The notes beneath the pieces were generated by a model, which was given only the letters and a program-made list of their open reading frames with translations, did not search any database and was not told the origin of the DNA. Source: Pseudomonadota bacterium (lineage in GTDB: Bacteria > Pseudomonadota > Gammaproteobacteria > Burkholderiales > Burkholderiaceae_C). Taken from it: a DNA stretch of 64,000 bases. Each line of letters starts with the position of its first letter. The stretch's first letter is position 1. The position numbers were made by a program, and so were the translations under genes. The stretch lies in NCBI GenBank assembly GCA_018241185.1, contig JAFEEH010000252.1, positions 1 to 64,000 on the forward strand, written 5' to 3'. This document shows, in pieces, positions 54,146 to 61,193 of the stretch.

Positions 54146-55272
54146 CCGGGCACTCCAGCGTCGGCCTCCGCACTGTCCATCGGCACCATCACGACGGGAA
54201 TGGGAAAAGAGAGTTGCTCGCGCTGCTGCCACCACTCCCTGCCCTTGCGTCCGACCAGCACCTGCGCGATCTCGAACAGGTCGCGGCGCAGCGGCCGGGC
54301 GACACGCCAGGTGAGACTGAAGCGCTGCGCATCGGGCTCGATCACGATGGTGTCCAGCTGTGCCGTGAGGTCCTCGCGGCCGCCCCGCTTGGGAAACACG
54401 TGCACCGGCGCCACCAGGTGCGGCAACACGAAGCGCGTGAGCCCCTGCGGCGTCAGGTGGCCCAGCACGACCTCGGTGGGACCGGCGTCGAAGTGGCCAA
54501 GGGGCACCTGCTGGTCCGCCGGCGCTGCCTGGTGGTAGCGCGGGTCGAAGTCCGGTGGCAGGAAGGGAAAGTGCGCCTCGAGCCAGTGTGCGTCGTAGGT
54601 GCCCGCCAACGCGGCGCGTGGCTGCCACCCGCGGCCGAGCGGGCCGAATGCCATGGGCCGGTAGCTGCCGTCGGGGCTGCGCACGGGGGCGTCGAGTTCT
54701 TCCGTCGCCGGCAGCGGCGAGCCCTCCACCCAATCGGGCCGCAGGTGCCGGTGGAAGCCGCGCCCGACCGGGTTGGGCAGGAAGGCCGCATGCTCGGCGG
54801 CATCCTCGTGGCGGTCGTCGACGCCGCCAAAAGCCACGTCGTAGGAAATGGACTGCTGCAGGAACAGGCCCGGTGGTGTTGCGGTCGCGCCGCCGATGCC
54901 GCATTCCCAGTGGCGTGGTCCGACCACTGCAAGGGACTTGCTCCAGCTGCCGATACGCAGGCCGGCCTGGAGGCGCGAGACGGGGCGCCCGCCCGGCGCA
55001 TGCGCGCTGCCCTGCAGCAGGATGTCGCAGTGCGGCTTGTGGGGGGCGAAATCCGCTTCCTGCAGGGGGGCCGAGAAGCCTGGTGCAGCAGTGAAGGTGT
55101 CCGCCATCACCAGCGGCAACTGCGTCTCGTGCAGCGCGAAATGCACCGCGGGCTCGTCGGGTTCGGGAATGCGGAAGGTGCCCTTGACCACGATCACCAG
55201 CGACTCGTGTCCGCTCGGCGCAAGGCCCAGCGTATAGCCGGCGACCATGCGGGTGGCGTTGATCAACTGCAT
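54142..55272 (-). CDS. DUF2169 family T6SS effector adaptor
   Basis: The 376-residue protein matches DUF2169: opening MVAGYTLGLAPSGHESLVIVVKGTFRI, then DFAPHKPHCDILLQGSAHAP, ISYDVAFGGVDDR, NPVGRGFH and FPFLPPDFDPRYHQAAPADQQVP. DUF2169 proteins are chaperone-like adaptors required to load PAAR-linked effectors onto VgrG. No enzymatic residues are evident. It lies 14 bases after the DUF6484 gene and overlaps the ketosynthase-like gene by four bases, placing it in the middle of the VgrG-to-effector transcript. Confidence 0.87.
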   Translation of the reverse strand: MQLINATRMVAGYTLGLAPSGHESLVIVVKGTFRIPEPDEPAVHFALHETQLPLVMADTFTAAPGFSAPLQEADFAPHKPHCDILLQGSAHAPGGRPVSRLQAGLRIGSWSKSLAVVGPRHWECGIGGATATPPGLFLQQSISYDVAFGGVDDRHEDAAEHAAFLPNPVGRGFHRHLRPDWVEGSPLPATEELDAPVRSPDGSYRPMAFGPLGRGWQPRAALAGTYDAHWLEAHFPFLPPDFDPRYHQAAPADQQVPLGHFDAGPTEVVLGHLTPQGLTRFVLPHLVAPVHVFPKRGGREDLTAQLDTIVIEPDAQRFSLTWRVARPLRRDLFEIAQVLVGRKGREWWQQREQLSFPIPVVMVPMDSAEADAGVPG

Positions 55273-55286
55273 GGCCTGCGCCGTCC

Positions 55287-55784
55287 TCAGTTCAGTTGCA
55301 CCGAACCGCCCTTGACGCGATTGACACCCGTCGACCGGCTCGACACGTAGGCGCCCTGGATCAGCACCTTGCCGGCGCGCGTCAGCGTGATGCTGGCCTT
55401 GCCGCAGCGCAGGACCAGTTGTTCCTTCGCAGTCACCACCAGGCGCTGACCGTCGGCGTCGACCTCGACCTGCGCGGGCGGGTCGGCCATCGGCCAGCCC
55501 GGCGTCCCACGCAGCACGCCCATCACGATCGGCCGCGCCGGCTCGCCTTCCTCGAAGACGAGCACCACGCCATGGCCGATGTGGCCGCCATGCAGATCCA
55601 CGGCGGTGCGGGCGTGTACGGCCGCACCCGCGTCGCCGGTCAGGCGTACCAGGGCCGTGCAGCCGCCATCGGTCAGCGCGAGCAGCTCGCCGGTTTTCAC
55701 CCCGGGTCTCGGGATCGCGAAGGGCATCACACCGGCGACGGCCTCGCGTGCCAGAAGGTCATGGACAGGTTCTCGTCGACTCAT
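55287..55784 (-). CDS. DUF6484-type VgrG-associated protein
   Basis: The 165-residue protein has the DUF6484 pattern: GVKTGELLALTDGGCTALVRL, GHIGHGVVLVFEEGEPARPIVMGVLRG, then a short segment DGQRLVVTAKEQLVLRCGKASITLTRAGKVLIQGAYVSSRSTGVNRVKGGSVQLN in pieces that resembles the DUF2345-like tail of VgrG. It probably sits next to the VgrG needle as a spike-extension or effector-docking piece. It begins 15 bases after the vgrG stop in the same direction. Confidence 0.8.
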   Translation of the reverse strand: MSRREPVHDLLAREAVAGVMPFAIPRPGVKTGELLALTDGGCTALVRLTGDAGAAVHARTAVDLHGGHIGHGVVLVFEEGEPARPIVMGVLRGTPGWPMADPPAQVEVDADGQRLVVTAKEQLVLRCGKASITLTRAGKVLIQGAYVSSRSTGVNRVKGGSVQLN

Positions 55785-55799
55785 CGCGTCCTCGGCTCC

Positions 55800-58238
55800 T
55801 CAGTTCTGAAGAATCTTCGAACCCTTCACCACCACGTCGCTGCTCGCCTTGATGTTGATCTTTCCCGAGCCGTCGACGGTGATGTCCTTGCCCTTGATGG
55901 TGATGGTGCCGTCCTTCTTCATCGTGATGCTGGCGCTGCCGGTCTTGATCACCACGGAGTCGCCGGCGCTGATGACCAGGTTCTTGCCGACGCTCAGGGC
56001 ATCGTCCTTGGCGACCTGGGTCGAGCGGCCGGCTGCCACCGCGCGGCTCTCGTCCTTGCCCACGGTGGTGGACAGGTTGCCGCCGACGGTGACGGAACGG
56101 TTCGCGCCGATGGTGCTTGACTGGCTGGCGCCGACGCTCACGGTCTGGCTGGCGCCGACGGTGATCGCCTGTGCCGCACCCACGGTGATCTCCTGTGCGG
56201 CGCCGACGGAGATCGTTTCGTTGACGCCCACCGTGTGCGTGCGCTGCAGCGCCACGGTGGCAGACTCGCTGGCGCCCACGCTGATCGTGCGGTTGGCGCC
56301 GATGGTGATCGACTCGTTCGCTCCCACCGTCTCGGTGCGGTTGACGCCGATGCCGATGGTCTCGTTGTTGCCCACGTTTTCGGTCCGGTTCACGCCGATG
56401 GTGATCGTCTCGTTGTGGTCGACGGTCTCGGTGCGGTCGTGCTTGACGTGCACGGTCTCGTCGTGGTCGATGGTCTTGGTGCGGTCGTGGCCGACCCAGT
56501 GGGTCTCGTCGTTCTCGACCTCGATGTCCTGGTTCTTCTCCGCGTGCAGGTACACCTGCTCCGAGCCCTTCTTGTCCTCGAAACGGAACTCGTTGCAGTT
56601 GGCGGCCGTGCCCTTGGGCGTGGAGCGGGTGCGAAAGCCGCTCTGCGTGTGCACGCCGAAGGGGATCGGCTGGTCGTCGTTGTAGACGCGGCCGACCACC
56701 AGAGGCCGGTCCGGGTCGCCGTTGAGGAAGTCGACGATCACCTCCTGGCCGATGCGCGGAATGAAGTAGCCACCCCAGCCCTTGCCCGCCCAGGGCTGGG
56801 AGACGCGCACGTAACAGCAGGACTTCTCGTCGCTGGCGTCGTAGCGGTCCCAATGGAAATGCACCTTGACGCGACCGAACTTGTCGGCATGGATCTCGTC
56901 GCCCGCCGGACCGACCACGATCGCAGATTGCGGGCCGGGCATCCTGTTCCTGGGCGTCACGCGCGGCGGACGGAAGGGGATGCCCGCCGGCATCAGGGTG
57001 AGGAGGAACGCGCTGACGCCCCGCACCTCGCGATCGAGCCCCGCCACCTTGGATCGGACGCGCTCCAGCACCGCGAGCGTCTGGACGTTCACCGCATCGC
57101 CGGCCAGCATGCCGCGCAGCGTCTCGCCGACGTCCATGCGGTGCAGGTCACGTTCCAACTCGACCCCTTCGTAGCCTGGATGCACCGCCACGAAACTGCA
57201 CCCCGACACGATGTAGTCGCCGTCGCGCGTGTCGTCGTCGGGCGGCCCCTTGTAGGTGAAGGCCCGGCCCGCCGCGACATCCGGCCAGGCCGTGACGGCC
57301 CAGTGCCGCTGGCGGCGCGCCGCGATCTCCTCGCCGCGCACGCGCCCGATGGCCGAGAAGTTGGCATCGGCGAAATAACCGCCGGCGAACTCGAAGGCTT
57401 CGAAATCGCCGAGCTCGTGGACTTCGGCGGTGCCGCCAGTTGCAGCGAGCTTCTTGCGGATGCTCTTGAAGTCCGAATCGCGCGAGTCGTAGGTGCCGGT
57501 ATCCAGTTGCTGCGCGTTGATCCAGTGGGTGATCTGGTTCGGCCGCCTCGCGCCCGTAGAGCCGGTCGCGAACTCCAGCGTGTCGACCACCGGGAGCTTG
57601 GCATGCGCCACGTCGCTGGCGTCGGACAGGTGCATGGTGCCCGGCGCATCGTGGGCGTCGAACCAGTAGTAGATGCCCTCCTCTTCCAGCAGACGCGAGA
57701 GAAAGTCGTGGTCGCTTTCCTGGTACTGCATGCAGAAGCGGTGCGCATCGTGCGCCTCGATGACGTTGTCGCTCGCGAGCTTCCTGAACCCGGCGATCGG
57801 GCTGTCCTCCAGCACCGCATCGACCATCTTCAGCACCGGCATTTCCTGCAGGATGCGGGAATTGATGCGCCGGGTGAGCAGCCAGAACCAGGAGCGCAGG
57901 CTGATGCGGTACTCGCTGTAGCGGCCGATGCTCTGGAGCCGCACGAAGCGCACGGCGTGCCCGTGGCAGTGGCGCTTGTGCAGTTGGCCGTCAGCGTCGG
58001 CGAATTCGATCACGACATCGAAGGCGTGGCCGAGGATGTCCTTGGCCGCGAGCGCTTTCGACTCGGACAGCACCGTCAACTCGTAGGCCGACGCGTGCGA
58101 CAGGCCCTCGTGCCCCACGATGCTCCAGAACATCAGGTCGGCGGCAGCCGGCGACTCGCTCTCGATCCGAAAGGCTTGGGCGGGCAAGGGTCCTCCAGGG
58201 GTCGGCACCGGCACGCGGCCTGTGCGCGCCGCGTCCAA
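55800..58238 (-). CDS. vgrG: T6SS spike protein VgrG (TssI)
   Basis: The 812-residue protein has the gp27-like base (about residues 15-400), a gp5/OB domain (about 460-540: EIHADKFGRVKVHFHWDR, RVSQPWAGKGWGGYFIPRIGQEVIVDFLNGDPDRPLVVGRVYN in pieces) and a long C-terminal beta-helical needle. Residues about 583-743 are some 20 tandem octads such as ANRTISVG, VNETISVG and AAQAITVG, ending in a DUF2345-like GSASITMKKDGTITIKGKDI. It forms the puncturing tip of the T6SS. No tube, sheath or membrane genes are present here. The start is a TTG at 58238 with a weak ribosome site, so the N-terminus is uncertain. Confidence 0.92.
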   Translation of the reverse strand: MDAARTGRVPVPTPGGPLPAQAFRIESESPAAADLMFWSIVGHEGLSHASAYELTVLSESKALAAKDILGHAFDVVIEFADADGQLHKRHCHGHAVRFVRLQSIGRYSEYRISLRSWFWLLTRRINSRILQEMPVLKMVDAVLEDSPIAGFRKLASDNVIEAHDAHRFCMQYQESDHDFLSRLLEEEGIYYWFDAHDAPGTMHLSDASDVAHAKLPVVDTLEFATGSTGARRPNQITHWINAQQLDTGTYDSRDSDFKSIRKKLAATGGTAEVHELGDFEAFEFAGGYFADANFSAIGRVRGEEIAARRQRHWAVTAWPDVAAGRAFTYKGPPDDDTRDGDYIVSGCSFVAVHPGYEGVELERDLHRMDVGETLRGMLAGDAVNVQTLAVLERVRSKVAGLDREVRGVSAFLLTLMPAGIPFRPPRVTPRNRMPGPQSAIVVGPAGDEIHADKFGRVKVHFHWDRYDASDEKSCCYVRVSQPWAGKGWGGYFIPRIGQEVIVDFLNGDPDRPLVVGRVYNDDQPIPFGVHTQSGFRTRSTPKGTAANCNEFRFEDKKGSEQVYLHAEKNQDIEVENDETHWVGHDRTKTIDHDETVHVKHDRTETVDHNETITIGVNRTENVGNNETIGIGVNRTETVGANESITIGANRTISVGASESATVALQRTHTVGVNETISVGAAQEITVGAAQAITVGASQTVSVGASQSSTIGANRSVTVGGNLSTTVGKDESRAVAAGRSTQVAKDDALSVGKNLVISAGDSVVIKTGSASITMKKDGTITIKGKDITVDGSGKINIKASSDVVVKGSKILQN

Positions 58239-58361
58239 AGAGCGACTATCGACCGCACCGTGCCGTCCCCAAATACCCCCTATGGCCTATGACGAACACC
58301 GCACCGCCCCACCGCGTGCACCGGTGCTGGGCACAATGCCCTCTCGAAAGGAAGACACCCC

Positions 58362-59786
58362 ATGAGCGACAGCAAGAGCGATTTCGGCCTGATCGGCCTG
58401 GCCGTGATGGGCCAGAACCTGGTGTTGAACGTGGAAAGCCGAGGCTTCCAGGTCAGCGTCTACAACCGCACCACCAGCGTCACCGACGCCTTCGTGGCCA
58501 AGAACCCCGGCAAGAAACTGGTTGGCTTCGATACGCTCGAGGCCTTCGTGCAAAGCCTGGCCAGACCCCGAAAAATCATGGTGATGGTCAAGGCCGGCGC
58601 GCCGGTCGACCAGGTCATCGAGCAGCTCATACCGCTGCTGGAGAAGGACGACATCGTCATCGACGGCGGCAACAGCCTCTACACCGACACCGAGCGGCGC
58701 GACGCCTACCTGGCCGGCAAGGGCCTGCGTTTCATCGGCGCGGGCGTCTCGGGCGGCGAGGAAGGGGCGCGCAAGGGCCCGGCGATCATGCCCGGCGGCC
58801 CCGCCTCCACCTGGGAGGTGATGAAGCCGATCTTCGAGAGCATCGCCGCCAAGGTCGACGGCCAGCCCTGCGTCATCCACATCGGGCCCGGCGGCGCGGG
58901 GCACTACGTGAAGATGATCCACAACGGCATCGAGTACGGCGACATGCAGCTCATCTGCGAGGCCTACGCGCTGTTCAAGGCGGCGGGCTTCACGACCGAC
59001 GAGATGGCGGCCGTCTTCAACCAGTGGAACGAGGGCGACCTGCAGAGCTACCTGATCCAGATCACCGGCAAGGCGCTGGAGCAGAAGGACCCGGAGACCG
59101 GCAAACCGCTGGTCGACGTGATCCTCGACAAGGCGGGCCAGAAGGGCACCGGCCAGTGGACGCTGATCAACGCGGCCGAGCAGGCGGTGGTGATCAGCAC
59201 CATCAACGCCGCCGTGGAGGCGCGCGTGCTGTCGTCGCAGAAGAAGCAGCGCGTGGCCGCCAGTGCCGTGCTTCAGGGGCCGACACCCGCTCTGTCGCTC
59301 GACAAGAAGGCGCTGGTCGACAAGGTGCACGACGCGCTCTATGCCTCCAAGGTCGTCAGCTACACGCAGGGTTTCGACCTCATCAAGACCATGGGCGAAA
59401 AGCGGCAGTGGGGCCTGGACCTGGGCGGCATCGCGTCGATCTGGCGCGGCGGCTGCATCATCCGCGCGCGCTTCCTCAACCGCATCACCGAGGCCTACCG
59501 CGGCGATGCGGCGCTGGCCAACCTGATGCTCGCGCCCTTCTTCAAGGAGCTGCTCAACCGCACGCAGCAGAACTGGCGCGAGGTGGTGGCGCTGGCCGTG
59601 AGCAATGGCATCCCGGTGCCGGCCTTCAGCGCGTCACTGGCCTATTACGACAGCTACCGATCGGCCCGCCTGCCGGCCAACCTGCTGCAGGCCCAGCGCG
59701 ACTTCTTCGGCGCCCACACCTACGAGCGCATCGACAAGCCTGAGGGCCAGTTCTTCCACACGGAATGGCCTGAGGTGATCGAGTAA
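58362..59786 (+). CDS. gnd: 6-phosphogluconate dehydrogenase (decarboxylating)
   Basis: The 474-residue enzyme is the long, dimeric type. FGLIGLAVMGQNLVLNVESRG carries the NADP-binding GxAxMGxN, MVKAGAPVDQVIEQL and VIDGGNSLYTDTERR follow, and the substrate signature is VKMIHNGIEYGDMQLICEAY with catalytic Lys and Glu residues, together with SGGEEGARKGPAIMPGG. It makes ribulose-5-phosphate, CO2 and NADPH. ATG at 58362 follows AAGGAAG. It is divergent from vgrG over 123 bases and is followed by a REP-like palindrome, so it looks like a single-gene unit. Confidence 0.95.
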   Translation: MSDSKSDFGLIGLAVMGQNLVLNVESRGFQVSVYNRTTSVTDAFVAKNPGKKLVGFDTLEAFVQSLARPRKIMVMVKAGAPVDQVIEQLIPLLEKDDIVIDGGNSLYTDTERRDAYLAGKGLRFIGAGVSGGEEGARKGPAIMPGGPASTWEVMKPIFESIAAKVDGQPCVIHIGPGGAGHYVKMIHNGIEYGDMQLICEAYALFKAAGFTTDEMAAVFNQWNEGDLQSYLIQITGKALEQKDPETGKPLVDVILDKAGQKGTGQWTLINAAEQAVVISTINAAVEARVLSSQKKQRVAASAVLQGPTPALSLDKKALVDKVHDALYASKVVSYTQGFDLIKTMGEKRQWGLDLGGIASIWRGGCIIRARFLNRITEAYRGDAALANLMLAPFFKELLNRTQQNWREVVALAVSNGIPVPAFSASLAYYDSYRSARLPANLLQAQRDFFGAHTYERIDKPEGQFFHTEWPEVIE

Positions 59787-59813
59787 GGCCGGGTTGCGTT
59801 CAAGGCACCGGAA

Positions 59814-59876
59814 CCGTTCGGGCCGAGCGTGTCGAAGCGCCGCACACGGCGTCGACAGGCTCGGCCCGAACGGTCC
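59814..59876. repeat. REP-like inverted repeat, copy B4
   Basis: CCGTTCGGGCCGAGCGTGTC (59814 on) and GACAGGCTCGGCCCGAACGG (to 59873) are almost perfect inverted arms around GCGCCGCACACGGCG. It separates convergent gnd and DUF2894 genes and could terminate both. Confidence 0.82.
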
Positions 59877-59914
59877 GCTTTGATGGAACCCTGGAGACCA
59901 CTTGCCGCGCAGCG

Positions 59915-60544
59915 TCAGGCCGACTTGCCGCGCCCGCGCGCGGACTTGCGCGCGCCGCCGGCCGGGCCGCGTGGCGCCGGCGCCGGTGCCGCCGCAGCCG
60001 CCTGCATCTGCTCGAGGGCCGCAAGCGCATCCACCCGCGCCATGAAACGGTGCAGGCAGCCGGGTGCGACCTCGCGCATGAGCGTGAGCGAACGATGCAG
60101 CAGATGCTGCGAGTTGAGCGGCCCCGGGTTCTCGGGCAATGCGTCGACCGACTGCGTGAGCCGCCGCTCGGCGCTCAGGCCGGCCCAGACGCGACGCACA
60201 TGCGCAAGCACCCTCGGCTCGGGCATCGCGGCGAGGCCCGCGCCCGGCGGGCCGGGCACGGGCGCCTCGCCGCGCGCCGCCGCCTGTGCGACGAGCCGAG
60301 CCGTCAAGGCGCCGAGCCCGCCGCCCTGAACGTCGGCGGCCTGCGGTGCCACGGCGGCCATGGCCGGCGGCTCGAGTTCGACCATCAAAGTGCGAATCCG
60401 GGCATCGAGGCGTTCCCGTGCCTCGCCCTCGTGCCGAGCCGCGCGTCGCGCCATCGCGGCCACGAAGCCGAAGCGCAGCGGCTGCGCAACGTCGGCGCCG
60501 GCCTGGCGCAACCGTTCGAGCGCGGACGCGTGGTCCTCAGCCAC
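59915..60544 (-). CDS. DUF2894 family protein (last gene of motor-like operon)
   Basis: The 209-residue protein matches DUF2894: an opening LERLRQAGADVAQPLRFGFVAAMARRAARHEGEARERL in pieces, a central helical LSAERRLTQSVDALPENPGPLNSQHLLHRSLTLMREVAPGCLHRFMARVDAL region, and a basic C-terminal tail (RKSARGRGKSA). It appears soluble and helical. The GTG at 60544 gives an eight-base overlap with the OmpA-like gene. Its strict linkage to the MotB-like gene suggests a cytoplasmic partner of the channel complex, but its function is unknown. Confidence 0.75.
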   Translation of the reverse strand: MAEDHASALERLRQAGADVAQPLRFGFVAAMARRAARHEGEARERLDARIRTLMVELEPPAMAAVAPQAADVQGGGLGALTARLVAQAAARGEAPVPGPPGAGLAAMPEPRVLAHVRRVWAGLSAERRLTQSVDALPENPGPLNSQHLLHRSLTLMREVAPGCLHRFMARVDALAALEQMQAAAAAPAPAPRGPAGGARKSARGRGKSA

Positions 60545-61193
60545 GGGTCGGCGTGCCGGGCTTGGCGGGCCGCGGCGTCGGCGCCATCTCGACGCGGCGG
60601 TTGCGCGCGCGCCCTTCGGCATCGGCATTGGAGGCAACGGCCTGCTCCGAACCGAAAGCGGCCGCGAACACCGACGAGGACGGCACGCCCTCCTCGATCA
60701 GCGCGCGCGTCACGGTGAGGGCGCGCTGCGCCGACAGCTCCCAGTTGTCGGCGAAGGGCTTGTTGCCGCCGCGCACTTGGCGGTCGTCGGTGAAGCCGCT
60801 CACCATGAGGATGTCGTCGCGCGCCTTCAGGTAGGCAGCCAGCGGTGCCGCCAGGCCCTTGAGCAGTTGCCGGCCCTCCGGCTGCAATTCGGCCGAGTTG
60901 AGCGCGAACAGCACGTTGCCGCTGATGCCGATGCGCCCGTCGGTCAGCGTGACGCGGCCGGCGGCCAGCGGGCCGGCCAGGGCCTCCTCAAGCGTCTTGC
61001 GGCGCTGGACCTCGGCCCGGCGTTGCTGCGTCTCGGTTTCCAGCTTGGCGGCGAGTTCGAGCTGCATGCCCAGTGCGCACACGAGGATCAGCACGAAGGC
61101 GCCGAGCAGCCCGGCCATCAGGTCGCCGAAGACGGCCCAGACCGGCACGTCGGATTCGACGCCGGTCTCGATGTCGATCGCGTCCTGGTGCAT
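60537..61193 (-). CDS. MotB/OmpA-like peptidoglycan-binding stator partner
   Basis: The 218-residue protein has one N-terminal membrane span (about residues 17-43) containing Asp24 in VFGDLMAGLLGAF, the place of the proton-carrying Asp of MotB and ZorB. A coiled linker (about 45-80: AAKLETETQQRRAEVQRRKTLEEAL) leads to an OmpA-type peptidoglycan domain (about 115-205) with FALNSAELQPEGRQLLK, VSGFTDDRQVRGGN and GRARNRRVEM. It should anchor the channel to the cell wall. It shares one base (TGATG) with the preceding channel gene and overlaps DUF2894. Architecture matches ZorB-like and MotB-like units. Confidence 0.85.
   Translation of the reverse strand: MHQDAIDIETGVESDVPVWAVFGDLMAGLLGAFVLILVCALGMQLELAAKLETETQQRRAEVQRRKTLEEALAGPLAAGRVTLTDGRIGISGNVLFALNSAELQPEGRQLLKGLAAPLAAYLKARDDILMVSGFTDDRQVRGGNKPFADNWELSAQRALTVTRALIEEGVPSSSVFAAAFGSEQAVASNADAEGRARNRRVEMAPTPRPAKPGTPTRG

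Noticed and set aside
56008-56495. Regular 24-base repeats resembling a CRISPR or satellite array
   Set aside because: The period is in frame and encodes VgrG needle octads; there are no unique spacers.
49797-58238. A complete type VI secretion system
   Set aside because: No tssB/C, hcp, clpV, tssJLM or baseplate genes occur in the window; only a spike/effector island is present.
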